From Breoghania sp037026715 (GTDB lineage Bacteria > Pseudomonadota > Alphaproteobacteria > Rhizobiales > Stappiaceae): a stretch of DNA of 64,000 nt. Below are positions 1 to 7,562 of this stretch, piece by piece (positions within the stretch are counted from its first letter, which is position 1; each line of letters begins with the position of its first letter). Under the pieces are notes generated by a model, which was given only the letters and a program-made list of their open reading frames with translations, made no database searches and had not been told where the DNA came from. The position numbers were made by a program, and so were the translations under genes. The DNA lies in the NCBI RefSeq assembly GCF_037026715.1, contig NZ_JBANCG010000007.1, forward strand, positions 306,520 to 370,519, written 5' to 3'.

Positions 1-596
1 TGCGCCCGGACCAATCCGTCTGCGTGCTGATGGTCGCACCCTTCGCCATGCCGGCGCTCGCGGCCTTTGCCGGGCATTGGAAAGCCGACATCGTCTATCG
101 CTCCGATACGGCCGATGCGGAGGAAAAGAAGGGCCTGCCGCCGGTTTTCGAGCTTTCGTGGAACCACACCACCCTGCGCGGGCTGCGCGTCGATCCCACC
201 ATCACCTACCTGCAGATTCTCTATCCCTATCCCGACCAGATCGAGAAGGTGGAGAAGATGGCCAACCTGTTCGCAGACGAATTGCCGGGGCACCTGGAAT
301 TCGTGCGCTTCGACGGAAACGTCACCTGCTTCGGCCTTCCGGTCGTGCGCTACACCAGCGAAGAGCGGCTGAACGAGATCATTCGCCTGCATGAGGAAGC
401 CGGCTGCCCGGTCTTCAACCCTCATCGCTACACGCTGGAGGAAGGCGGTATGAAACAGACTGACGAGCAGCAGCTCGCCTTCAAGCGCGAGGCGGATCCC
501 AAGGGCCTGCTCAATCCCGGCAAGATGATCGCATGGGACGACCCGGATTTCGATTTCGCCGCCGACGGTCCCTTCCTTTTCCATGGCTTGAAATAG
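1..596 (+). CDS. FAD-linked oxidase, C-terminal part (truncated by window start)
   Basis: The reading frame is open to the left edge, so only about the last 198 residues are visible. The motif DPKGLLNPGKM near the C-terminus is typical of the FAD-linked oxidase C-terminal domain found in flavin enzymes of the glycolate/lactate oxidase type, where this domain covers the flavin and helps form the substrate pocket. The FAD-binding domain itself is outside the window, so substrate cannot be assigned. The stop lies 7 nt before the next gene, a flavodoxin-fold quinone reductase, so the two are probably co-transcribed redox genes. The family call rests on the C-terminal motif only. Confidence 0.7.
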   Translation, partial: RPDQSVCVLMVAPFAMPALAAFAGHWKADIVYRSDTADAEEKKGLPPVFELSWNHTTLRGLRVDPTITYLQILYPYPDQIEKVEKMANLFADELPGHLEFVRFDGNVTCFGLPVVRYTSEERLNEIIRLHEEAGCPVFNPHRYTLEEGGMKQTDEQQLAFKREADPKGLLNPGKMIAWDDPDFDFAADGPFLFHGLK

Positions 597-603
597 GTCT
601 TAC

Positions 604-1185
604 GTGCGCATCCTCCTCCTCTATTCCCACCCGGTTGAAACCAGCTTCAACGCCTCCCTGCACGAGGCTGTACTGCGAACCCTCAGGGCCTCGGGCCATG
701 AGGTCGATGATTGCGATCTTTACGCGGAGGGGTTCCAGCCGGCCCTGACGCGTCAGGAACGCATCGACTATCACGACCCGGACCGCAATCAGGCGCATGT
801 CGCCGATTATGTTCGGCGGCTCCAGCAGGCCGAGGCCCTCGTGCTGTGCTACCCGGTCTGGAACTTCGGCTTTCCCGCGATGCTGAAGGGCTTTCTCGAC
901 CGTGTGTTCCTGCCCGGCGTCTCCTTCCGGATGGAAGACGGCAAAGTCGTCCCGAGCCTTCACAACATCAAGAAGATGGCAGCGATAACGCATTACGGCG
1001 GCACACGTGTGCGCGCCTTCCTCGCCGGAGATCCACCGCGCAAGAGCGTCAAGCGCGTGCTGCGGGCCGTCATCAAGCCCCTCGCGCCCGTCACCTACCT
1101 GGCGCTCTACGACATGAACCGGGCAACGGACAGCGACCGCGAAGCCTTCCTGAAGAAGGTCGAGGCCAGGATGGCGCGGTTCTGA
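604..1185 (+). CDS. NAD(P)H-dependent oxidoreductase, flavodoxin-like fold
   Basis: This 193-residue protein starts at a GTG directly after the preceding oxidase. It has the N-terminal strand and phosphate loop of the flavodoxin-like quinone reductase family (LLLYSHPVETSFNASL, residues 4-19) and the central YPVWNFGFPAMLKGFLDRV stretch that binds the flavin ring and pyridine nucleotide in MdaB/YwrO-type enzymes. Length fits the family. The expected reaction is two-electron reduction of quinones or related electrophiles with NAD(P)H in the cytoplasm. The physiological substrate cannot be inferred. A hairpin with a T-run follows about 150 nt downstream. Confidence 0.8.
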   Translation: MRILLLYSHPVETSFNASLHEAVLRTLRASGHEVDDCDLYAEGFQPALTRQERIDYHDPDRNQAHVADYVRRLQQAEALVLCYPVWNFGFPAMLKGFLDRVFLPGVSFRMEDGKVVPSLHNIKKMAAITHYGGTRVRAFLAGDPPRKSVKRVLRAVIKPLAPVTYLALYDMNRATDSDREAFLKKVEARMARF

Positions 1186-1336
1186 TCTATACGGCGCCGT
1201 CTCCTGATTCGCTTTCCGGAAGCTGAGGCGCTCCGGATAGCGAGGCGTGGCAGACCCAACGGACGCCCCTTGGACAGCCTGGGCCTATCAGGATCGAAAG
1301 AGAGGGAGCAGATGCTCGGTTCCGCAAAAAGTCCGG

Positions 1337-1364
1337 CCGCCCAGGCGATACCTGAGCGGTTTTT
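1337..1364 (+). terminator. Rho-independent terminator after the quinone reductase gene
   Basis: Arms CCGCCCAGG and CCTGAGCGG pair over nine positions with one mismatch around a 5-nt loop, followed directly by TTTTT. It reads on the plus strand and lies between the convergent reductase and parB genes. Confidence 0.6.
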
Positions 1365-1387
1365 CATATTTTACATAATAATTTCAA

Positions 1388-2323
1388 TCAGTTATTGACG
1401 CCTAACAAGCGACAGACCTGATCGAGCTGCTCAAGCGACTTGTACTTGATCTTCAGTTCACCCGAATCCGCGTTCGGCTTGTGGCTGATCGCCACCGCGA
1501 GGCCCAGACCGTCGGAAAGCCGCCGTTCGAGCGCAATCGTATCCGCCGGCTTTGGCGCCTTCTGCTTTGCGGCTCCGCCTGTGGCCTTCTTCAGCGCTTC
1601 CGGGTCCTGTGCGAGCTTCTCCGCATCGCGGACGCTCAAACCCTTCTCCACGATGATCTCGGCCAGCGCCGCCGGATCCTCCGCCGTGATCAACGCGCGG
1701 GCGTGGCCTGCGGTCAAAAGCCCTTCGGCCAGATAATCCTTCACGGCATTCGGCAGCTTCAAGAGCCGCATCGTATTGGCAACGTGCGACCGGCTCTTGC
1801 CGATCACCTTGGCCAGCGCCGCCTGGCTGTAATTGAAATCGGCGACGAGCTGATCGTAGCCCAGCGCCTCTTCGATCGGATTGAGATCGGCGCGCTGGAC
1901 GTTCTCGATGATCGCGAGTTCCAGCGCCTCCTGATCGGTGACATCGCGCACCACCGCCGGCAACTCGTGCAGGCCGGCCTTCTGTGCGGCCCGCCAGCGC
2001 CGTTCACCGGCGATCAGCTCGAACGTCCCCTTGTCGGCAGCCGACGGGCGCACGAGGATCGGCTGCACAACCCCCTTTTCCCGCACGGACTCGATCAGGT
2101 CGCTGAGATCGTCCTCGCTGAACGTCTTGCGCGGATTGCGCGGGTTCGGGCGGATATACTCGATTGGAATCGTGCGAATGCCGCCGCTGCGCGACAGGGC
2201 CGCTGCGGCCTCGCTGGCATCGCTGCCGCTCGGCGCCTCGCTGCTGACGTCGCCGATCAGCGCGGCGAGCCCACGGCCCAGTCTCTTGTTCCTTGCACCA
2301 CCGGCTTCATCGGCCATGGCCAT
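1388..2323 (-). CDS. parB: Chromosome partitioning protein ParB
   Basis: ParB binds parS and loads as a CTP-dependent clamp that is moved by ParA. The 311-residue protein has the usual short basic N-terminus (RLGRGLAALIG, residues 14-24), the ParB/Srx CTP-binding domain with GERRWRAA (106-113) and ENVQRADLNPIEEA (140-153), a helix-turn-helix around 166-190 and a C-terminal dimerisation region. It follows parA by about 105 nt at the end of the mnmG-rsmG-parA-parB cluster. Four candidate parS sites lie in the next 8 kb. A second in-frame ATG two codons in is an equally possible start. Confidence 0.97.
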   Translation of the reverse strand: MAMADEAGGARNKRLGRGLAALIGDVSSEAPSGSDASEAAAALSRSGGIRTIPIEYIRPNPRNPRKTFSEDDLSDLIESVREKGVVQPILVRPSAADKGTFELIAGERRWRAAQKAGLHELPAVVRDVTDQEALELAIIENVQRADLNPIEEALGYDQLVADFNYSQAALAKVIGKSRSHVANTMRLLKLPNAVKDYLAEGLLTAGHARALITAEDPAALAEIIVEKGLSVRDAEKLAQDPEALKKATGGAAKQKAPKPADTIALERRLSDGLGLAVAISHKPNADSGELKIKYKSLEQLDQVCRLLGVNN

Positions 2324-2428
2324 GTTCCCGCTTCACTGAACGCAGCTTTGAGCTGTCGTTTTCTTCGATTTTCAATTCGAGTCCGAATCGGCCCGCAGAG
2401 CCGTCCGGCCGCGCGGCCTACATCTTTC

Positions 2429-3244
2429 TCAAGCCGCCGTCCGGATCTTTCGTTCACGTTGAATGATCTCGGAGGCCAGCCGCAGATAGGCCTGGCTCCC
2501 CGGGCATTTCAGATCATAGAGCAGGACGGGTTTGCCATAGGACGGCGCTTCCGACACCCGAACGTTGCGCGGAATGACCGTATCGTAAACCGCGTCCCCC
2601 ATGGTCTCGCGCACGTCGGCGACCACCTGGGTCGACAGGTTGTTGCGGCTGTCGAACATCGTCAGCACGATGCCGTGGATGCTGAGTTCCTGATTGAGCG
2701 CCTGCTTCACCTGCTCGACCGTGCTGAGGAGCTGGCTGAGCCCTTCCAACGCAAAGAACTCGCACTGCAGGGGAACCAGGATGGAGTGCGACGCGCTCAG
2801 CGCATTGATGGTCAGAAGATTGAGCGACGGCGGACAATCGACCAGGATGTAACTGAAATCCGTTTTGTCGTGTTCGGCCACATAGTCTGAAATCGCCTTG
2901 CGCAGCCGGTAGGCGCGATCCGGCGAATCCGCGATCTCCAGCTCCAGCCCGAGCAGATCCATCGTCGAAGGCGCCACCCACAGGCGCGGAACCGCCGTCT
3001 CTCGAATGGCATCGTTCAGCGATGCCTCGCCATAGAGAACCTCGTAGGTGGAAACCGTGCGCTGGGAACGCTCAATACCAAGCCCCGTAGAGGCATTTCC
3101 CTGCGGATCGAGATCGATCACCAGAACCCGCTCGCCGATAGCCGCAAGCGCGGTGCCGAGATTGATGGCCGTGGTCGTCTTGCCGACGCCGCCCTTCTGG
3201 TTTGCGAGCGAGAGCACGCGCGGAGATTTCGGAAGCACACTCAT
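2429..3244 (-). CDS. parA: Chromosome partitioning ATPase ParA
   Basis: A Walker-type ATPase that binds DNA non-specifically in the ATP state and drives segregation of ParB-parS complexes. The deviant Walker A KGGVGKTT is at residues 17-24, DLDPQGN follows at 44-50 and VDCPPSL marks the Walker B region. I chose the ATG giving MSVLPKS (271 residues) because the only upstream option is a TTG seven codons earlier that nearly touches rsmG; a GGGCGAGGG stretch precedes the ATG. It belongs to the same transcription unit as rsmG and parB. Confidence 0.96.
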   Translation of the reverse strand: MSVLPKSPRVLSLANQKGGVGKTTTAINLGTALAAIGERVLVIDLDPQGNASTGLGIERSQRTVSTYEVLYGEASLNDAIRETAVPRLWVAPSTMDLLGLELEIADSPDRAYRLRKAISDYVAEHDKTDFSYILVDCPPSLNLLTINALSASHSILVPLQCEFFALEGLSQLLSTVEQVKQALNQELSIHGIVLTMFDSRNNLSTQVVADVRETMGDAVYDTVIPRNVRVSEAPSYGKPVLLYDLKCPGSQAYLRLASEIIQRERKIRTAA

Positions 3245-3269
3245 GCGGTCAACGCCCTCGCCCAATCCA

Positions 3270-3929
3270 TCAATTTACAAAGGGGTCGATCCGGAGGATC
3301 TCGAGAATAATGCTCTGCGGATCGATGAGACTTCTATGTTCTACCAGATCCATGTCCCAGGTGTGAGACGCTTTAACAATCTCTGGACGCGATTCCCTTC
3401 CTTTGTGGAAAAAGGCCCGCGCCCCGTCCGCCACGAAGGGCCGCGCGAAGCCGCATAGCGTGTCGAGATCGGCCAGCGCCCGCGCTGAAACGCCCTCTAT
3501 TCGCCCATCCACGGCCGTATCCCATCGATCCGTCACGGTATCGATTCGATCGGCATGAACCCGCGCGGGCAGGCCGGCCTCCCGGATCACGGTGCGAAGG
3601 AACGCGGCCTTTCGCTGATTGCTTTCGACCAGATCGACCATCGCCGAAGGACTATCGGCAAGAAGAATGGCCGTCACCAGACCGGGAAACCCCGCACCCG
3701 AGCCAAAATCGATCCAGTGCAGGATATCCGGGGCCAGATGGTGGATCTGCATGCTGTCGGCCACGTGCCGCGACCAGAGCTGCGGCAACGTCGAGGGCGC
3801 GACGAGATTCTGGGCCTTCTGCCAGCGGCGCACCAGATCGACATAGATCGTCAGACGCTCGCGCGTTTCACGTGAAACGTTAAAGTATGCGTCGAGCACC
3901 TCTGGCCCGTCATGGAGATCAGACCGCAT
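3270..3929 (-). CDS. rsmG: 16S rRNA (guanine-N7) methyltransferase RsmG (GidB)
   Basis: RsmG methylates G527 of 16S rRNA using S-adenosylmethionine. The SAM-binding motif DFGSGAGFPG is at residues 74-83 of a 219-residue protein, matching family length. The ATG chosen begins MRSDLHDG and overlaps the 3' end of mnmG by 11 nt, indicating translational coupling; an upstream ATG would add 15 residues of arginine-rich, mnmG-antisense-like sequence. Codons for NVSRET (residues 17-22) contain a full palindromic parS core, annotated separately, so this stretch may be under selection for both protein and DNA function. Confidence 0.95.
   Translation of the reverse strand: MRSDLHDGPEVLDAYFNVSRETRERLTIYVDLVRRWQKAQNLVAPSTLPQLWSRHVADSMQIHHLAPDILHWIDFGSGAGFPGLVTAILLADSPSAMVDLVESNQRKAAFLRTVIREAGLPARVHADRIDTVTDRWDTAVDGRIEGVSARALADLDTLCGFARPFVADGARAFFHKGRESRPEIVKASHTWDMDLVEHRSLIDPQSIILEILRIDPFVN
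3864..3879. promoter_or_regulatory. parS-like centromere site inside rsmG
   Basis: The 16-mer CGTTTCACGTGAAACG is a perfect palindrome containing the invariant parS core GTTTCACGTGAAAC; only the outermost base pair differs from the perfect site between mnmG and mnmE. It encodes the NVSRET segment of RsmG. Confidence 0.85.
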
Positions 3930-5802
3930 CGCGCGACCTCGCCTTTTCCGATGGACCCGCCGCACGTCGGACATGAGCCAGAATGAGCGTCAACGCGGCC
4001 GGCGTGATGCCGTCGATCCGTCCGGCCTGGGCCAGCGTTCCCGGCCGCACGGTCTCCAGCTTCTGTCTGAGCTCGTTCGAAAGACCCGACAGAACGCCAT
4101 AATCGAAATCGGCCGGAATCGGCAGGGCTTCGTCTTTCCGCAGCGCGGCGATGTCGGATTCCTGACGCTCCAGATAGACCGCATAGGTCGCATCGATCTC
4201 GATCTGCTCCGCGATCTCTGGTCGGATATCGGAAAGGTCGGGCCAGATCCTGGAAAGCCGTGCCAGATCGATCGAGGTGTAGGAGAGAAGATCGAACGCG
4301 CTGCGCCGCACTCCGTCCTGATTGATCTCAAGTCCATGCCGCCGCGCTTCGGCAGGGGACAAGGACAGGTGCGCGATCCGCTCCCGCGCCGCGCCGAGCT
4401 CTTGCATCTTCGTTTCGAAGGCGATTCGACGATCCTTGCCGACGCAACCGAGCGAAAGCCCGAGCGGCGTGAGGCGTTGGTCCGCATTGTCGGCCCGAAG
4501 CGTCAACCGGTATTCGGCCCGTGAGGTTAACATGCGATAGGGCTCGCTCACTCCCCGGGTGACCAGATCGTCCACCATCACGCCGATATACCCGTCTGCA
4601 CGGCCGACCGTGCACATATCGCCCCCACCGGCCCGAAGCGCGGCATTTACGCCCGCCAGGAGCCCCTGTGCCCCGGCCTCCTCGTAGCCTGTCGTCCCGT
4701 TGATCTGGCCGGCCATGAACAGGCCCTTCACCCGCTTGGTCTCAAGCGACCGATCGAGCTCTCGCGGATCAACGTGATCGTATTCGATGGCATAACCCGG
4801 CCGTAGCACCTCGGCCCTTTCGAGCCCTGGAACCGTTTTGAGAAAGGCGCGCTGCACATCTTCGGGCAGCGAAGTCGAGATACCGTTCGGATAAACGGTG
4901 GGATCATCGAGCCCCTCCGGCTCCAGGAATATCTGATGACCATCGCGATCACCGAACCGCATGATCTTGTCCTCGATGGAGGGACAATACCGCGGCCCGG
5001 TCGAAGTGATGTTCCCGGAGTACATCGCAGAACGATGAATGTTCTCGCGTATGACCTCATGGCCGGCGGGCGTCGTGCGCGTGATATGGCACGAGACCTG
5101 TGACGTGGTGATACGATCCGTCAGCGTGGAAAAAGGTATCGGATGCTCGTCGCCCGGCTGCGCGTCAAGCCGGGCCCATTCGATGGTCCGCCCATCGAGG
5201 CGTGGAGGCGTGCCCGTCTTCAGACGCCCGAGACGAAACCCCGCACGCGCGAGCGTGTCGGAAAGGCCGACTGCGGGTTTCTCCCCTACCCGGCCTGCCG
5301 GGATCTGCGTGTCGCCGATATGAATCAGACCTTTCAGGAAGGTACCCGTCGTCAGCACGACCGAACCGCATCCGAATCGACGTCCATCGGCAGTCAACAC
5401 GGCCTGGACGCGTCCATCCTCAATAACGAGATCGTCCGCCTCACCCTCGATTATCGTCAGGTTCTGCGTCTGCGAAATCGCAGCTTGCATCGCTTCGCGA
5501 TAGAGCTTGCGGTCAGCTTGCGCGCGCGGACCGCGCACCGCCGGCCCCTTGCGCCGATTGAGCATGCGAAACTGGATCCCGGCCGCGTCGGCGACGCGCC
5601 CCATCAATCCGTCGAGAGCATCGATCTCCCGGACGAGATGTCCCTTACCAAGACCGCCGATCGCGGGATTGCACGACATGACGCCGATGGTGGCCTTCGC
5701 ATGGGTCAGCAAGGCTGTTTTGGCTCCCATGCGGGCAGCGGCGGCCGCGGCTTCACAGCCGGCGTGCCCTGCCCCAATAACGATTACGTCAAACGCCGCC
5801 AT
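3919..5802 (-). CDS. mnmG: tRNA uridine-5-carboxymethylaminomethyl modification enzyme MnmG (GidA)
   Basis: MnmG and MnmE together install the carboxymethylaminomethyl group on wobble U34 of certain tRNAs, using FAD, GTP and methylene-tetrahydrofolate. The 627-residue protein has the N-terminal dinucleotide fold (VIGAGHAGCEAA, residues 8-19), the GidA signature around LKTGTPPRLDGRT, and the second signature GQINGTTGYEEAGAQGL, with a C-terminal helical domain that contacts MnmE. Length is the normal one. Its partner mnmE lies just upstream, separated by a parS-containing gap, and rsmG overlaps its end. Confidence 0.98.
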   Translation of the reverse strand: MAAFDVIVIGAGHAGCEAAAAAARMGAKTALLTHAKATIGVMSCNPAIGGLGKGHLVREIDALDGLMGRVADAAGIQFRMLNRRKGPAVRGPRAQADRKLYREAMQAAISQTQNLTIIEGEADDLVIEDGRVQAVLTADGRRFGCGSVVLTTGTFLKGLIHIGDTQIPAGRVGEKPAVGLSDTLARAGFRLGRLKTGTPPRLDGRTIEWARLDAQPGDEHPIPFSTLTDRITTSQVSCHITRTTPAGHEVIRENIHRSAMYSGNITSTGPRYCPSIEDKIMRFGDRDGHQIFLEPEGLDDPTVYPNGISTSLPEDVQRAFLKTVPGLERAEVLRPGYAIEYDHVDPRELDRSLETKRVKGLFMAGQINGTTGYEEAGAQGLLAGVNAALRAGGGDMCTVGRADGYIGVMVDDLVTRGVSEPYRMLTSRAEYRLTLRADNADQRLTPLGLSLGCVGKDRRIAFETKMQELGAARERIAHLSLSPAEARRHGLEINQDGVRRSAFDLLSYTSIDLARLSRIWPDLSDIRPEIAEQIEIDATYAVYLERQESDIAALRKDEALPIPADFDYGVLSGLSNELRQKLETVRPGTLAQAGRIDGITPAALTLILAHVRRAAGPSEKARSRDAV

Positions 5803-5977
5803 GGTTCCTGAAACCCTCGCGCACGGAGATATGGTTCAACAATGTCGGATGAACTCGATTGGCTCTGACATACTGCAAGCGGGCGTGACGGTCAAAAGGA
5901 ACCGATTGTCCGCCATCGACCAGCCGTCGCTTTTGGCCTGATGAAAGAAGCAGTAGAGGCCGTCTTGGGGCGCTAGG

Positions 5978-5986
5978 TTATCCCCA
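5978..5986 (+). promoter_or_regulatory. DnaA-box-like sequence near parS
   Basis: TTATCCCCA differs from the classical DnaA box TTATCCACA at one position. It lies in the mnmG-mnmE gap, about 45 nt from a perfect parS site. A single such match could be chance. Confidence 0.3.
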
Positions 5987-6031
5987 AGCCGCTCACTTCG
6001 AACCGGGTACGAATCGATACGGTAAACAAGG

Positions 6032-6047
6032 TGTTTCACGTGAAACA
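6032..6047. promoter_or_regulatory. parS centromere site (perfect consensus)
   Basis: TGTTTCACGTGAAACA is an exact 16-bp palindrome identical to the canonical bacterial parS consensus recognised by ParB. It lies in the intergenic region between mnmG and mnmE, about 3.7 kb from parB and 7.5 kb from the predicted origin. This is the strongest of the four parS-type sites in the window. Confidence 0.97.
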
Positions 6048-6076
6048 TCCCCAGAGATTCAGGCTCGATTCACAAT

Positions 6077-6085
6077 CTATCCACA
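6077..6085 (+). promoter_or_regulatory. DnaA-box-like sequence at the mnmE 3' end
   Basis: CTATCCACA is one mismatch from TTATCCACA and abuts the mnmE stop codon, 30 nt from the perfect parS site. Confidence 0.3.
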
Positions 6086-7405
6086 TCATTTGCCGATGCA
6101 GAAATCCCGGAAGATCACATCAAGCAGGTCCTCCACATCGGTCTTGCCGACGATCCGCGCCAATCCATCAGCGGCGAGCCGTAGATCTTCAGCTCGCAAT
6201 TCCAGAGCACGGGCACTCCCCTCAAGTGCCCGGTCCAGCCCCTCAAGACACCGCCGCAATCCGTCGCGATGCCGCGCCCGCGTCAGGACAGGCGCTTCGG
6301 TTGCACCAATCGTCTCGGACGCGAATCTACTCAACCGTGCGAGTAACAGGTCCAGACCGCCTTCCAAAACCACCGAGCATCCAATCTCGTCCGATCCGGC
6401 GGCGCGCAGATCCGTCTTCGTCGCGATCCGCCAGACGGTTCCAGAACCCCAATCCTCGCTCAGCGCATCCCGCTTCTCCCCAGCGACGCCCAGCCACAGG
6501 ACCAGATCCGCGGACCGCGCCCGTTCGAGCGCCCGGCGCATGCCCTCTTTCTCGATGGCCCCGGCTCCCCCCTCCCGCAAGCCAGCCGTATCCACGAGAC
6601 AAACGGGATATCCACCCAGATCCAGATAGACCTCGATGAGATCGCGCGTGGTTCCGGCCTCCTCGGTCACGATCGCCACGTCGCGCTGAGCCAACGCGTT
6701 GAGGAGGCTCGACTTGCCCGCATTCGGAGGACCGAGAAGGACCACCTGAAGCCCCGAGCGCAACCGCTCGCCGCGTCGATTGTCGCTCAGGTGGCGTGAA
6801 ATCTCATCTCGGATCCGAATCACATCTTCCCAGATCGTTTCCCCCACCGAACCCGGAACATCCTCTTCATCTGCAAAGTCCAGTTCCGCCTCGATCATCG
6901 CCCGACACCGGACCAGCACCGTGCGCCAGCGATCATAGAGCCTGCCAAGCTCACCACCCATCTGCCGCAATGCCAGACGCCGCTGTGCTTCTGTGTCCGC
7001 CTGAATGAGATCGCCGAGACCCTCGACCTCCGTCAGGTCCAGCCGTCCCGCCTCGAAGGCCCGTCGAGTGAAAGCGCCGGCTTCCGCCGGACTAACACCA
7101 TCAAACCTCTCCAGGGCCCGCAGGAAGGCCGCCACAACCGCACGGCCGCCATGAAGATGGAATTCCGCCACATCCTCGCCGGTGAAGCTTGCCGGCGCTT
7201 CGAAGACGATTACCAGGGCCTCGTCCAGAACCTGACCCTCACGCGGATCGCGCAATCGTCTGAGGCTCGCCCGCCGCGGTTCCGGCATCGTGCCGCAGAG
7301 CGTTTCGACGACGAATCGAACCCGGGGACCGGAAAGCCGAACCACGGCAACCCCGGAAGGCAGTCCACCACTCGACAACGCATAAATCGTTTCGCGCTCA
7401 GCCAT
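6086..7405 (-). CDS. mnmE: tRNA modification GTPase MnmE (TrmE)
   Basis: Partner of MnmG in U34 modification of tRNA. The order is an N-terminal formyl-THF-binding domain, a helical domain, an inserted Ras-like G domain with P-loop GPPNAGKSS (residues 225-233), a GTTRD switch (251-255) and DTAG (272-275), and the invariant C-terminal CIGK that carries the catalytic cysteine. I take the ATG giving MAERETIYALSSG (439 residues); a GTG four codons upstream is an alternative. The G domain lacks the usual NKxD spelling and reads TKTD. Confidence 0.96.
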   Translation of the reverse strand: MAERETIYALSSGGLPSGVAVVRLSGPRVRFVVETLCGTMPEPRRASLRRLRDPREGQVLDEALVIVFEAPASFTGEDVAEFHLHGGRAVVAAFLRALERFDGVSPAEAGAFTRRAFEAGRLDLTEVEGLGDLIQADTEAQRRLALRQMGGELGRLYDRWRTVLVRCRAMIEAELDFADEEDVPGSVGETIWEDVIRIRDEISRHLSDNRRGERLRSGLQVVLLGPPNAGKSSLLNALAQRDVAIVTEEAGTTRDLIEVYLDLGGYPVCLVDTAGLREGGAGAIEKEGMRRALERARSADLVLWLGVAGEKRDALSEDWGSGTVWRIATKTDLRAAGSDEIGCSVVLEGGLDLLLARLSRFASETIGATEAPVLTRARHRDGLRRCLEGLDRALEGSARALELRAEDLRLAADGLARIVGKTDVEDLLDVIFRDFCIGK

Positions 7406-7562
7406 CTCGTCCGCCACCGACAGAGTTCCCCTTCAGGCATAGTCCACAGATATGGCCGACACCTGAAACGTTGAAGGTGATGGGGATAGCCCTATTTCGG
7501 AAGAAACCCAAGGCCGGAGCGTGGCCTTGTCAACGGCAGAGCGGGAGCAGCAGACACGCATC

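Noticed and set aside
1481..2890. A 469-codon open frame antisense to parB and parA
   Set aside because: It spans two well-supported genes and their gap, with no homologous motif of its own.
5836..6048. A 70-codon frame starting MFHVKH between mnmG and mnmE
   Set aside because: Its start codons come from the parS palindrome, which reads MFHVKH on both strands; there is no ribosome-binding site or family.
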